Of a stretch of 64,000 nucleotides of DNA, positions 17,806 through 26,331 are shown piece by piece. The notes under the pieces were generated by a model, which ran no database searches, was not told the DNA's origin, and saw only the letters and a list, made by a program, of their open reading frames with translations. This stretch comes from Woeseiaceae bacterium (GTDB lineage: Bacteria > Pseudomonadota > Gammaproteobacteria > Steroidobacterales > Woeseiaceae), in the NCBI GenBank assembly GCA_021773035.1, contig JAJFKU010000073.1, positions 25,345 through 89,344 on the forward strand. The letters run 5' to 3'. Every line of letters begins with the position of its first letter. Within the stretch, counting starts at the first letter, position 1. The position numbers and the translations under genes are program-made.

Positions 17806-18381
17806 ATGAATCGAGTACGTACATGGCTTGGCAGTCTCCTGTTCGTCGCTTCGCTTACGATGGCCAACGCCTTTGCGCAGGGTCATCCAGACCCCGAACT
17901 GCGCGAGGTATTGCGCGCAGCCGCCAGCGATACTGCGAGCTTCACTGATCGTTTCGAGGCAGAGGTATGGCTGACCGACATGTCGCGCCGCCTCGAACGC
18001 CAGGTCAAAGACCCGAAGGAAAGAATCCGCATACTCAAACTGGTGCATCTGGAAGCGGCACGCGCGGAGTTGCCGCCCGAACTCATCCTCGCCGTTATCG
18101 AGACCGAGAGTAATTTCGACCCCTACGCAATCTCGGTGGCCGGCGCCATCGGCATCATGCAGATCATGCCCTTCTGGCTGGACGAGATCGGACGGCCGGA
18201 CGACAACCTGCTGCACGTCGATACCAATCTGCGCTACGGCTGCACGATCCTGAGATTCTATCTCGACAAGGAAAATGGCGACCTGCGGCGCGCCCTGGGC
18301 CGATACAACGGCAGCCTCGGGCGGCGCAAGTACCCGAACAAGGTCATCGATAAACTCAGCAGGAAGTGGTTTCAGGCCTAG
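17806..18381 (+). CDS. Lytic transglycosylase (Slt-type)
   Basis: Periplasmic peptidoglycan-cleaving enzyme of 191 residues. Residues 1-25 form a signal peptide ending AFAQ. The transglycosylase core has the catalytic Glu in ETESNFDPYAIS (E101), GAIGIMQIMP (about 114-121), and the late RALGRYNGSLG motif, all family hallmarks. It is a minimal single-domain enzyme with a short helical region before the core. It sits 37 bases after proS, possibly as its cotranscribed neighbour. Confidence 0.9.
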   Translation: MNRVRTWLGSLLFVASLTMANAFAQGHPDPELREVLRAAASDTASFTDRFEAEVWLTDMSRRLERQVKDPKERIRILKLVHLEAARAELPPELILAVIETESNFDPYAISVAGAIGIMQIMPFWLDEIGRPDDNLLHVDTNLRYGCTILRFYLDKENGDLRRALGRYNGSLGRRKYPNKVIDKLSRKWFQA

Positions 18382-18384
18382 CGT

Positions 18385-18714
18385 CTAATCGCGTTGCGAC
18401 TCATTCATCTTTTCGGCGGCTTCAAGTGCGTCGAGCGCCTTCATTTTGGCCTGTCGGGCGTCGCGGCGAGCCTGATGATAGGCATGTTCGCCAAGACTCT
18501 GCTCCGCGCTGGCAAGATAGTCTTCGGCAGCCCGCAGGTGCAGGCCCGCAAGGTCCGCCGCGCCGGCTTTTCGAGCGACAGCTATCGCCTGCCGGGCATC
18601 GCTCATCTCCTGCACCGGGGGCGCCGTCTCACAGGCCGCCAGGCAAAATAAGGCCGCCAGCAGGCAGGCCCGCAGGGAAAGCGTCAGTTGAGGTAAAACA
18701 TGCTGCATAGCCAC
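18385..18714 (-). CDS. DUF4398-type lipoprotein
   Basis: Small predicted outer- or inner-membrane lipoprotein (109 residues; an ATG two codons later is equally good). The signal peptide ends in a lipobox, FCLAAC, with Cys near residue 29. The mature part is a helical, Ala- and Gln-rich region (DARQAIAVARKAGAADLAG, then repeated A-E-x-x-L heptads), like DUF4398 proteins, which often accompany OmpA-domain lipoproteins. No such partner lies here. The gene converges with the transglycosylase with 3 bases between stops. Confidence 0.75.
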   Translation of the reverse strand: MAMQHVLPQLTLSLRACLLAALFCLAACETAPPVQEMSDARQAIAVARKAGAADLAGLHLRAAEDYLASAEQSLGEHAYHQARRDARQAKMKALDALEAAEKMNESQRD

Positions 18715-18862
18715 GACTTTATTATTCTATTTTATGCGCCGAATTCAAAGCCAAGCTACCAACAGGCGCCGCTTCGCGTCAAGCACAATCGTCGCCGCTG
18801 ACGCCGCCAGCCGGTCCTGCTAGAGTGCGCTCTGCCACAATCTGAAGACGAGCGAGGAATCC

Positions 18863-19222
18863 ATGGCTTTGACGATCTATCACAACCCACGCTGCTCCAA
18901 GTCCCGAAAAACGCTGGAGTTATTGGACGAAGCCGACGCGGCACATACCGTCGTCCTGTATCAGGACGATACCCCGGATGCCGCACGACTGCTGCAAATC
19001 GCGAAAATGCTCGGTATACCGCTGGCGGACCTGCTGCGCCGGGGTGAGAGCGTTTTCAAAGAGGCCGGCGACCTGCCGGATCTGGACGATGACGATGCCC
19101 TCGCTCACTGGATAGCCGCAAACCCCATCACACTCGAGCGCCCGATTGTGGTCGATGACGCAAGCGGCAAAGCCATCATCGGCCGGCCGCCCGAGAATGT
19201 GCTGACGCTGCTGTCGCAATGA
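18863..19222 (+). CDS. arsC: Arsenate reductase, glutaredoxin-dependent (ArsC/YffB-like)
   Basis: 119-residue thioredoxin-fold protein. The catalytic loop is YHNPRCSKSRKTLELL (Cys11), and NPITLERPIVV near residue 92 carries the Arg that, in ArsC, binds arsenate. This favours true ArsC over the Spx/YffB branch. It uses glutathione and glutaredoxin to reduce arsenate to arsenite. There is no arsenite pump or ArsR gene in the window, so its role may be general. Ribosome site GAGGAA; the stop overlaps the next start (ATGA). Confidence 0.88.
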   Translation: MALTIYHNPRCSKSRKTLELLDEADAAHTVVLYQDDTPDAARLLQIAKMLGIPLADLLRRGESVFKEAGDLPDLDDDDALAHWIAANPITLERPIVVDDASGKAIIGRPPENVLTLLSQ

Positions 19223-19812
19223 ACGAAGTTCTGGTCCTCTACTACTCGCGCTACGGCGCCACCGAATCGCTGGCGCGTGAAGTTTGCAACGGTATTGATT
19301 CAGTCGCGGGTATGTCGTCACGACTGCGCACCGTACCGCCGGTGTCCGCCGTGTCGGAAGCCAGCGAAGACTCGATCCCCGCCGCGGGTCCACCGTACGT
19401 CAGCGACAAGGACCTCGCCGAATGCTGTGGCATGGTTATGGGCAGCCCAACGCGCTTTGGTAACATGGCGGCACCGCTCAAGTATTTTCTCGACACAACC
19501 GGTAGCGACTGGATGAAGGGCACGTTGATCGGCAAGCCGGCCGGCGTATTCACATCCACATCGACCGCGCATGGCGGTAACGAATCAACTCTGCTGACGA
19601 TGGCCATACCCTTGCTGCACCACGGTATGTTGTATGTCGGCCTGCCGTTTTCGGAAGAGGAGTTGACGTCGACGACGGGAGGCGGTTCGCCCTACGGCGC
19701 CAGCCACGTCACATGGGGTCGGAAAACAGATGCCTTGAGCAGCGACGAAAAAAAACTGGGACTTGCTTTAGGCCGGCGTGTCGCCGAAATCGCCGCGAAA
19801 CTGAACGGTTAA
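19219..19812 (+). CDS. wrbA: WrbA-like NAD(P)H:quinone oxidoreductase (flavodoxin fold)
   Basis: FMN-binding protein of 197 residues. The FMN phosphate loop is VLYYSRYGATESLARE near the N-terminus; GMVMGSPTRFGNMAAPLKYF and SSTSTAHGGNE-type segments (here TSTSTAHGGNES) are WrbA signatures, and EEELTSTTGGGSPYGASHV is near the C-terminus. The family reduces quinones by two electrons with NAD(P)H and is linked to oxidative stress. It forms a two-gene operon with arsC. Its stop overlaps the hda stop by 4 bases (convergent). Confidence 0.92.
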   Translation: MNEVLVLYYSRYGATESLAREVCNGIDSVAGMSSRLRTVPPVSAVSEASEDSIPAAGPPYVSDKDLAECCGMVMGSPTRFGNMAAPLKYFLDTTGSDWMKGTLIGKPAGVFTSTSTAHGGNESTLLTMAIPLLHHGMLYVGLPFSEEELTSTTGGGSPYGASHVTWGRKTDALSSDEKKLGLALGRRVAEIAAKLNG

Positions 19813-20498
19813 CCGCCGTTGTCCCCAACCACGCTGCGCACAAACGGTATCGTCAGACGGCGCTTCGCGCGCAGCGCCTCTTTATCCAGTTTGTCGAGTA
19901 GATCGTAGAGGCTCGCCATGTCCCGACGACTGTGTTTCAGAAGATAGCGAGCCGTATCGTCCGGCAACTCCAGTCCACGATGGCCCGATCGAAGCTGCAG
20001 GGCCTCGACACGCTCAGCCTCGTTTAAAGCATGCACCTGAAACACCGGCAATTTCCTGAGGCGGCTGCCGAGGTCCGGAAGCATGATCGAACTCTCGCGC
20101 GGCGGCGCAGCCGCTGAAACGACCAGCTGTCCACCTGCGTCAATAATCTGATTGCAAAGTCCGAACAGCGCGGCTTCCCAGGCTGAGTCGCCCAGCGCGA
20201 CATTGACGTCGTCCAGGCAGACGACCTCCCTGCTCGACAGACCTTCGAGCAACTGCGGACCCGCTGCAGCGAACATCGACAACGGCAGATACGCTGATCG
20301 ATCGCCTGCGGCGTCACAGACTGCTTGCAGCAAGTGTGTCTTACCGGTGGCTGGCGGGCCCCACAACCAGCAGCCGTAACCGTCATTGCCGTCGGCGATC
20401 CCGGACAAGGTCGATACCAGGGTTTCGTTGCCGCGCTCGAGAAAACTGGCGAATACGGCGTGGTCCGCCAGCTGTAACGGCAGCGCCAGCTGACTCAT
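19809..20498 (-). CDS. hda: DnaA regulatory inactivator Hda
   Basis: AAA+ protein homologous to DnaA domain III; with the loaded beta clamp it stimulates DnaA-ATP hydrolysis and so limits initiation of replication. 229 residues. The N-terminus MSQLALPLQL contains the clamp-binding motif (QLALPL-like). Walker A is WGPPATGKTHL (about 46-56), Walker B VCLDDVN, and a sensor I block LPDLGSRLRKLPVF follows. No DNA-binding domain IV is present, which separates it from DnaA. Overlaps the upstream permease gene by 4 bases. Confidence 0.93.
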   Translation of the reverse strand: MSQLALPLQLADHAVFASFLERGNETLVSTLSGIADGNDGYGCWLWGPPATGKTHLLQAVCDAAGDRSAYLPLSMFAAAGPQLLEGLSSREVVCLDDVNVALGDSAWEAALFGLCNQIIDAGGQLVVSAAAPPRESSIMLPDLGSRLRKLPVFQVHALNEAERVEALQLRSGHRGLELPDDTARYLLKHSRRDMASLYDLLDKLDKEALRAKRRLTIPFVRSVVGDNGG

Positions 20499-21565
20499 TC
20501 AGATTCCTGGTCCACGATGATCTCCAGCTCCGGATGCTCTTTGAGGTAACGGAAATAGGCGAAGCGGATCAGCACGGACAAAACGGCGGCCACCGGCAAC
20601 GCCAGCAGAATGCCAAAGAATCCAAACAGCTGGCCGCCTGCAGCAACTGCGAAAATCACAATGACCGGGTGCAAGCCAATACGATCACCGACCAGTTTCG
20701 GGGTCAGAAACGATCCTTCGATAAGCTGCGCAATCGTGAATGTGGCGACCACGCCGACCAGATGCCAAAGCGGGTTCGGTTCCAGGGCAACGGTCAGGCC
20801 CGCGAGCCCGATGCCAAAGACGAACCCCAGATAAGGTACGAAACTGACCAGGCCGGCTACCACACCGATCGCGATCGCAAACTCAAGGCCAACGATACTC
20901 AGACCCAGCGAATAGATAACGGCCAGGGCAAGCATGACCAGTAGCTGGCCGCGCAGGAACGCGCTTAAAACCTCATCCGTTTCCCGCGCCAGTCCGAAAA
21001 TAGTGCTTCGCTGGCTCTCGGGTACCAGGGCTCCGAGGTGAGCAACGAACGAATCCCAGTCCCTCAGCATGTAGAACGTCAGAATAGGAATCAGGAAGAA
21101 ACTCAGTACCGCCGCAACGAGCACGCCCCCCGACTTGCCAACACCCAGCAGTATCTTGCCGCTCCAGCTACCCACCATATCGCTGTAACGCGCCAGGAAT
21201 GCACCAAGACCAACGTCGTCGCCCGGCTCAATATTCATCCAGCCAAGCAGACCCGGCAGCCAAACCTGCTCGATCTGCCGCGCGATATCCGGCAGCGCCA
21301 GAAACAGGGCGCCTACCTGCTTTTTGATTAGCGGGCCCATTAACAAAATGAGCAGCGCCAACAGCAAAAATGTCGTCAGGAAAACGACCACAACCGCCAG
21401 CGTTCGCGGCAGCTTGAGTTTTTGCAGCCGGTCCGCGAACGGGTCTCCGAGATAGGCGAGCAAGCCCGCCGCGACGAACGGCGTCAGGACCGGTGCAAGC
21501 AGGTAGAGCAAACCACCCGTAAGCGCTATCGCAATTAGCCAGTTGAGACGAATTCCAGCCTGCAT
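20495..21565 (-). CDS. AI-2E family transporter (PerM-like permease)
   Basis: Integral membrane protein of 356 residues with seven or eight predicted helices in the AI-2E/UPF0118 pattern: paired N-terminal helices (about 8-42), another at 60-82, a long polar middle part (about 90-150), then four C-terminal helices with GVVAGLVSFVPYLGFVFG and the closing LFGFFGILLALPVAAVLSVL block. Substrate is uncertain; E. coli PerM lies next to hda-related genes in a similar way. Cotranscribed with hda (overlap) and 4 bases after the phosphatidyltransferase gene. Confidence 0.9.
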   Translation of the reverse strand: MQAGIRLNWLIAIALTGGLLYLLAPVLTPFVAAGLLAYLGDPFADRLQKLKLPRTLAVVVVFLTTFLLLALLILLMGPLIKKQVGALFLALPDIARQIEQVWLPGLLGWMNIEPGDDVGLGAFLARYSDMVGSWSGKILLGVGKSGGVLVAAVLSFFLIPILTFYMLRDWDSFVAHLGALVPESQRSTIFGLARETDEVLSAFLRGQLLVMLALAVIYSLGLSIVGLEFAIAIGVVAGLVSFVPYLGFVFGIGLAGLTVALEPNPLWHLVGVVATFTIAQLIEGSFLTPKLVGDRIGLHPVIVIFAVAAGGQLFGFFGILLALPVAAVLSVLIRFAYFRYLKEHPELEIIVDQESE

Positions 21566-21569
21566 AAAC

Positions 21570-22115
21570 CTACTCCTCGCTGCGCGCCCGTCGGGACCAC
21601 GACCAGACGTAATCGACGCCGCTGATTACAACCGTGACAAGAATCGCCGCACCCAGCACAGTAATCGATATCTGATCCGGCCAGTCAAAGCCGGCACGGC
21701 TAAGAACAAACATCAGAAACAACAACTGCAGTGCCGTATTCAGTTTACTGATACGGGTCGGTTCACCCTGCACCGGTCGGACGAAAAAATTGTAAATGGT
21801 CGCACCGGCAACAATAACGACATCGCGTAATATGACAATCGCCGCAAGCCACAGCGGTATGTGCTGCGTATACGCGAGGGTGATAAAGGTTCCGGCGACG
21901 AGGAGCTTGTCGGCGATGGGGTCCAGCAAGGCGCCCAGACGCGTATGCCAGTTGAATCGCTTGGCGAGATAACCGTCGACGCCATCCGAAAAACCGGCCA
22001 ACCAGAACAAGGCCAGTGCCCAGCCGAAGCTCCCGTTCAGGATAAGGATCAGGATGGGTGCCACAAGCGCTATGCGCAGCAGCGATATCGCGTTGGGCAG
22101 CCAGCTAAAAGTCAT
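21570..22115 (-). CDS. CDP-alcohol phosphatidyltransferase (PgsA-like)
   Basis: Membrane enzyme of phospholipid synthesis. I start at the ATG at 22115 (MTFSWLPNAISLLR is the family N-terminus), which overlaps the DUF2066 gene by 11 bases; the longer frame adds 61 unlikely residues. 181 residues, close to PgsA (182). The signature is present: DGYLAKRFNWHTRLGALLD followed by PIAD, matching D-G-x2-A-x-R-x(n)-G-x3-D-x3-D. Most likely a phosphatidylglycerophosphate synthase or a paralogue; no other pgsA can be checked here. Adjacent to DUF2066 and the hda permease genes. Confidence 0.85.
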   Translation of the reverse strand: MTFSWLPNAISLLRIALVAPILILILNGSFGWALALFWLAGFSDGVDGYLAKRFNWHTRLGALLDPIADKLLVAGTFITLAYTQHIPLWLAAIVILRDVVIVAGATIYNFFVRPVQGEPTRISKLNTALQLLFLMFVLSRAGFDWPDQISITVLGAAILVTVVISGVDYVWSWSRRARSEE

Positions 22116-23214
22116 TCGAGGAACTATAGAAGAATTCCAGCGTGAGGGGCGCTTCCGGATCACGCAATCCGCCATCCCCCTGCTGTTCGAGCAGACCGGA
22201 AAAACGCAGTGCCCGCCGCAGGCGTTCCGGCCCACCGCGCACCTCAATCTCATAACTGACGCTGTCGCCGACAACCGCGACAATTCGGGAATCTTCAATA
22301 AGGCTCACAGCGGACAACAACTCCTGAACCGAGCCGTAGTCATCGACGGTTTCAACACCCGACAGGTTTAGCGCAACCACCTCCAGTGGCGAATTACCAC
22401 CAACGGCGAACTCCGCAGCAAGCATATCCGCAATCTGACCGACGACGGCTTCCGGCGGTCCGCTCCAGGTCCGATTCTCGCTACCAAAAACATAGGTCCA
22501 GCGGTTGCGCTGGCCCGATGCAGGCCGAACGCGCCCAATCAGAACCGAATTCGTCTCGTAGCGCCGCGACGCATCGACGATACGTTCATCGAAACCGCCC
22601 CAGATATCGCTGAACGTCACGCTTTGCAGATCGGTCGTATCCAGCAGCGGGAAGGCCAGCGGCAGACCGCGCTTTTGCGCAATTTCGAGAACTCTCTCGC
22701 GCAACAGGCGATTGCGATCGATGGACCGGCCCTGCTGCTGCGTCCGCCCGGGATCATCGGCAGCAATAATCTCGCGTTCGCCCTGCCCCCAATCGACCGC
22801 AAGCCAGACCAGCGTCAACGGTCGCTCCCGGCCCCAGACCGTTTGCCCGCCATTGCGCAGAATGCGCTCGATCGCCTCGCCATCGAACGAGACCCATAAG
22901 CTGCTGTCGGTCCCGGGTCTGAACTGACTAACATAGGCGGACGGCACCGGGAACAACTCGTCGATTGCCGCTGGGTTAGCGCTGAGCTGCGATCCCGATA
23001 CGCGCCCAAGTACCTCCATAAGCGCCAGCTTGTAAGCATCGTCCCGTGGGTTATCGGCGGTTTCATCCAGCGGCACTTCCGCCGTATAAAGGGTCGGCAC
23101 ATCGACCGCCTGGGCCGGCACCACGGCCACGACCAGGAAAAACAGCATTGCTGCCGCACAGATGAGAGAATGCCAAGCGCGTTCAGCGCTGTGGATTGTT
23201 CGAGTTTTTAACAA
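22105..23214 (-). CDS. DUF2066 periplasmic protein
   Basis: 369-residue exported protein with a signal peptide ending VVPAQA (about residue 35). DUF2066 body follows, with the opening LYTAEVPLDETADNPRDDAYKLALMEVLGRVSG that typifies the family (quoted here only in part: LYTAEVPLDE, then ALMEVLGRVSG). Function unknown. Its placement, divergent from purMN and upstream of a phosphatidyltransferase, the PerM-like permease and hda, is a recurring gammaproteobacterial arrangement. The 64-base region before purM probably holds both promoters. Confidence 0.82.
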   Translation of the reverse strand: MLKTRTIHSAERAWHSLICAAAMLFFLVVAVVPAQAVDVPTLYTAEVPLDETADNPRDDAYKLALMEVLGRVSGSQLSANPAAIDELFPVPSAYVSQFRPGTDSSLWVSFDGEAIERILRNGGQTVWGRERPLTLVWLAVDWGQGEREIIAADDPGRTQQQGRSIDRNRLLRERVLEIAQKRGLPLAFPLLDTTDLQSVTFSDIWGGFDERIVDASRRYETNSVLIGRVRPASGQRNRWTYVFGSENRTWSGPPEAVVGQIADMLAAEFAVGGNSPLEVVALNLSGVETVDDYGSVQELLSAVSLIEDSRIVAVVGDSVSYEIEVRGGPERLRRALRFSGLLEQQGDGGLRDPEAPLTLEFFYSSSNDF

Positions 23215-23278
23215 GGGTGGTTTCCCCGTCGGTCGCCAAGCACTATTATATCGCTCTCACAGAGTATGCCACTCCCTA

Positions 23279-24310
23279 ATGACCAATAAACCTCTAACCT
23301 ATAAAGACGCCGGCGTTGACATTGATGCCGGTAACGAGTTCGTCGAGCGCATCAAACCGCTGGTAAAACGCACGCAGCGCCCTGAAGTGCTGGCCGGGCT
23401 GGGCGGCTTTGGCGGCATGTTTGCGCTGCCACCGGACCGTTACCGCGAACCCGTGCTGGTTTCCGGCACAGACGGTGTCGGCACCAAGCTCAAGCTCGCG
23501 CAGCAACTGCAGCGACACGACAGCATCGGCATCGATCTCGTCGCGATGTGCGTTAACGACGTACTGGTACAGGGCGCGGAGCCATTGTTTTTCCTCGACT
23601 ATTTCGCCTGCGGGAAACTCGATACTGCGGTCGCAACGGCCGTCATCGCAGGCATCGCAGAAGGCTGCCAGCAGGCAGGAGCCGCATTGATCGGCGGAGA
23701 GACCGCGGAAATGCCCGACATGTATTCGGACGGTGACTACGATCTGGCCGGCTTTACCGTGGGCGCCGTAGAGCGCGCGAATCTCATCGACGGCAGTCGC
23801 ATCACGGCCGGTGACGCGATCATCGGCATCGCGTCCAGCGGTCCTCATTCGAACGGCTATTCGCTGATCCGCAAGGTACTGGCGCTGGCGCCGGACGCCG
23901 ATATCGACGGCAGGCCCGCGAGCGAGCGCCTGCTCGAACCGACGCGCATCTATGTCAAACCCGTGCTCGCGTTACAGCAGGCGATCGACGTGAAAGGACT
24001 CGCACATATTACCGGCGGCGGCATAACGGAGAATATTCCGCGGATCCTGCAAACCGCGCTGGATGCGGAAATCGATACCGGCAGCTGGGAACCCGGACCG
24101 GTCTTCGACTGGCTGGCGGCTACCGGCAATATCGAGACTGCCGAAATGCGCCGCACCTTCAACTGCGGTGTCGGTATGGTTGTGGTTGCCGACTCAAAGC
24201 AGGCAGATGAGACCATTCGAATTCTCGACGAACACGGCGAGACCGCCTGGCGGATCGGTACCATTGTCGAGGGAAGTCCCGATTCTGCGCGAGCTGTGCA
24301 ATACGTCTGA
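23279..24310 (+). CDS. purM: Phosphoribosylformylglycinamidine cyclo-ligase
   Basis: AIR synthetase, fifth step of purine synthesis: FGAM plus ATP to AIR. I start at the ATG at 23279 (MTNKPLTYKDAGVDIDAGN), giving 343 residues (E. coli 345); the open frame upstream overlaps the DUF2066 start. Recognisable motifs: SGTDGVGTKLKLA, IGGETAEMPDMY and HITGGGITENIPR, the last two forming the ATP and FGAM site. The stop TGA overlaps the purN ATG by one base. Confidence 0.97.
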   Translation: MTNKPLTYKDAGVDIDAGNEFVERIKPLVKRTQRPEVLAGLGGFGGMFALPPDRYREPVLVSGTDGVGTKLKLAQQLQRHDSIGIDLVAMCVNDVLVQGAEPLFFLDYFACGKLDTAVATAVIAGIAEGCQQAGAALIGGETAEMPDMYSDGDYDLAGFTVGAVERANLIDGSRITAGDAIIGIASSGPHSNGYSLIRKVLALAPDADIDGRPASERLLEPTRIYVKPVLALQQAIDVKGLAHITGGGITENIPRILQTALDAEIDTGSWEPGPVFDWLAATGNIETAEMRRTFNCGVGMVVVADSKQADETIRILDEHGETAWRIGTIVEGSPDSARAVQYV

Positions 24311-24960
24311 TGGGCAAGCCCTGTAAAACAGCGATCCTGATCTCCGGATCGGGCACCAACCTGCAGGCTTTCATTGATGCCGTCGACAGCGGCGATCTCG
24401 ATCTCGAACTGTGCGCCGTATTCAGCAACAATCCGGACGCCTTCGGCCTGGAACGAGCCGAAAAAGCCGGTATTGCGACAGCCTGTATCCAGCACGCAGA
24501 TTACCCGGACCGGGAGTCCTTCGACCAGGCTGTCATTGCGGAGCTGGATCGCTTCGAACCCGACCTTCTCGTGCTGGCCGGGTTCATGCGCATCCTGAGC
24601 CCTCGCTTCGTCACCCACTACGCCGGCAGAATTCTTAACATTCACCCGGCACTGCTACCCCTCTACCCCGGACTCAACACCCATCAGCGCGTGCTGGATG
24701 CGGGCGACGAATGGCACGGCAGCACCGTGCACTTCGTTACCGAGAAGCTGGACGCCGGGCCCTGTATTTTGCAGGGGCGGGTGGCTGTCCTGCCGGGAGA
24801 ATCGGCGCAGGAACTCGAGAAACGCGTGCAGGCAGTAGAACATCGCATATACCCGCAGGCGGCGGGCTGGGTGGGTTCCGGCAAGGTGAAGTTCAGCAAG
24901 GGCGAATCGTGGATCGATGGCGCGAAGGCCGAAATGCCCAGGGTCGTAACATTTAAATAA
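24310..24960 (+). CDS. purN: Phosphoribosylglycinamide formyltransferase
   Basis: GAR transformylase, using 10-formyl-THF for the third step of purine synthesis. 216 residues (E. coli 212). ISGSGTNLQAFIDAV is the phosphate loop; the catalytic block LNIHPALLPLYPGLNTH contains the Asn/His pair, and the conserved Asp is in EKLDAGPCILQGRV. Translationally coupled to purM. Its stop is one base from the stop of the convergent alpha/beta hydrolase gene. Confidence 0.97.
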   Translation: MGKPCKTAILISGSGTNLQAFIDAVDSGDLDLELCAVFSNNPDAFGLERAEKAGIATACIQHADYPDRESFDQAVIAELDRFEPDLLVLAGFMRILSPRFVTHYAGRILNIHPALLPLYPGLNTHQRVLDAGDEWHGSTVHFVTEKLDAGPCILQGRVAVLPGESAQELEKRVQAVEHRIYPQAAGWVGSGKVKFSKGESWIDGAKAEMPRVVTFK

Positions 24961-24961
24961 A

Positions 24962-25762
24962 TCAATGCCTTGAGATGAACTTCTCGACTTCTTCTAATAT
25001 GGGAAAGTCGCTTAAATCGTTATGTCCCGCACCGCGCACCTGGTAGAAGGCCTTTGGCTGCAGCGCTCGCTCGAATAATCGGCGGCCGTTTTCAATGCCG
25101 ATGATCCGGTCCTCGTCTCCGTGCACAATCAGTAACGGCATGTCGATGCGGTCAATGCGCTCGATGGAATCAAACGGGTCTAGCATCAACAGTCTCACCG
25201 GCAGGTAAGGGTAGTGAGCCTCTGCCACCCTCACCGCCGACGACATGGGCGCTTCGAGAACGAGTGCCCTCGCCGCATTCCGTGATGCGAGGGTGACAGC
25301 GACGCCAGTGCCGATCGATTCGCCATAGATGACGATATCGTCGGCACTCACACCATCCGATTGCAGGTAGTCGTAGGCCAGCTGAGCGGCATCGTTAAAG
25401 GCCTCCTCAGACGGGCCGCCCTCGCTGCCGCCGTACCCGGGATACCCGAGCATGAAGACGCCGAAACCCGCGTTGGCATACTCGCGAAAACGATGGCGGC
25501 GATGAATAAGCGATCCCGCGTTGCCGTGAAAAAAGAGGATGGTCGACTGTCCGGGGTCCGCGTCGTCGTACCAGCTGTAGAGCCGCTTCCCCTGCCCTGT
25601 ACGAAACTCGATCTCCTTAACCCGAGACAGTCCGATATCGCCCGGAACCACCCGGCTCGTCGTCGGCACGAACATCATCTCGCGCTGTTTGATAAAGACC
25701 ACGAAAAGCAACAATCCGTAGACTGCGATAGCGTACAGAAGCGCCCGGCGCAGCAGCTGCAT
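24962..25762 (-). CDS. Membrane-anchored alpha/beta hydrolase
   Basis: 266-residue serine hydrolase with one N-terminal signal anchor (about 5-24). The oxyanion region FFHGNAGSL, nucleophile elbow YGESIGTG (Ser), acid in VHGDEDRI (Asp) and late His in RGAGHNDL make a full catalytic triad. The layout resembles the ABHD13/ABHD17-YfhR group of thioesterases or esterases; substrate cannot be told. Same strand as dcd and apbC; it begins two bases after the dcd stop, so dcd-hydrolase are likely cotranscribed. Confidence 0.85.
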   Translation of the reverse strand: MQLLRRALLYAIAVYGLLLFVVFIKQREMMFVPTTSRVVPGDIGLSRVKEIEFRTGQGKRLYSWYDDADPGQSTILFFHGNAGSLIHRRHRFREYANAGFGVFMLGYPGYGGSEGGPSEEAFNDAAQLAYDYLQSDGVSADDIVIYGESIGTGVAVTLASRNAARALVLEAPMSSAVRVAEAHYPYLPVRLLMLDPFDSIERIDRIDMPLLIVHGDEDRIIGIENGRRLFERALQPKAFYQVRGAGHNDLSDFPILEEVEKFISRH

Positions 25763-25764
25763 GG

Positions 25765-26331
25765 CTAAGCTTTTGGCAAGGTAACGCCCGTCTGACCCTG
25801 ATACTTGCCGCCGCGGTCGCGGTAAGACGTTTCGCAGGGCTCATCGGATTCAAGGAACAGCATCTGTGCAACACCTTCGTTCGCATAGATCTTCGCGGGC
25901 AAAGTGGTTGTGTTCGAAAACTCCAGCGTTACATGACCTTCCCACTCGGGCTCCAGCGGCGTAACGTTCACGATAATGCCGCAGCGGGCGTAGGTCGACT
26001 TGCCGAGGCAGATTGTCAGCACCGTGCGTGGAATTCGAAAGTACTCGACGGTACGTGCCAGGGCGAAGGAGTTCGGCGGTATGACGCAAACATCGCTTCG
26101 CAGATCGACAAAACTGGTCTCGTCGAAGGCCTTGGGATCGACAACCGCCGAGTTGATATTGGTGAAAATCTTGAACTCGTCCGAACAACGTACATCGTAG
26201 CCGTAACTCGAGGTTCCGTAGGAAACGATACGCCCACCGTCGTTTTCACGAACCTGGCCGGGTTCGAACGGCTCGATCATGCCCTGCTCGGCCGCCATGC
26301 GGCGAATCCAGCGATCCGACTTGATACTCAT
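25765..26331 (-). CDS. dcd: dCTP deaminase
   Basis: Converts dCTP to dUTP and ammonia, feeding dTMP synthesis. 188 residues (E. coli 193). The catalytic block is GKSTYARCGIIVNVTPLEP with Arg and Glu of the active site (Glu in LEPEWEGHVTLE), and the nucleotide-binding tail ends SYRDRGGKYQGQTGVTLP. Start overlaps the apbC stop (ATGA), giving the apbC-dcd arrangement seen in many gammaproteobacteria. Confidence 0.97.
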   Translation of the reverse strand: MSIKSDRWIRRMAAEQGMIEPFEPGQVRENDGGRIVSYGTSSYGYDVRCSDEFKIFTNINSAVVDPKAFDETSFVDLRSDVCVIPPNSFALARTVEYFRIPRTVLTICLGKSTYARCGIIVNVTPLEPEWEGHVTLEFSNTTTLPAKIYANEGVAQMLFLESDEPCETSYRDRGGKYQGQTGVTLPKA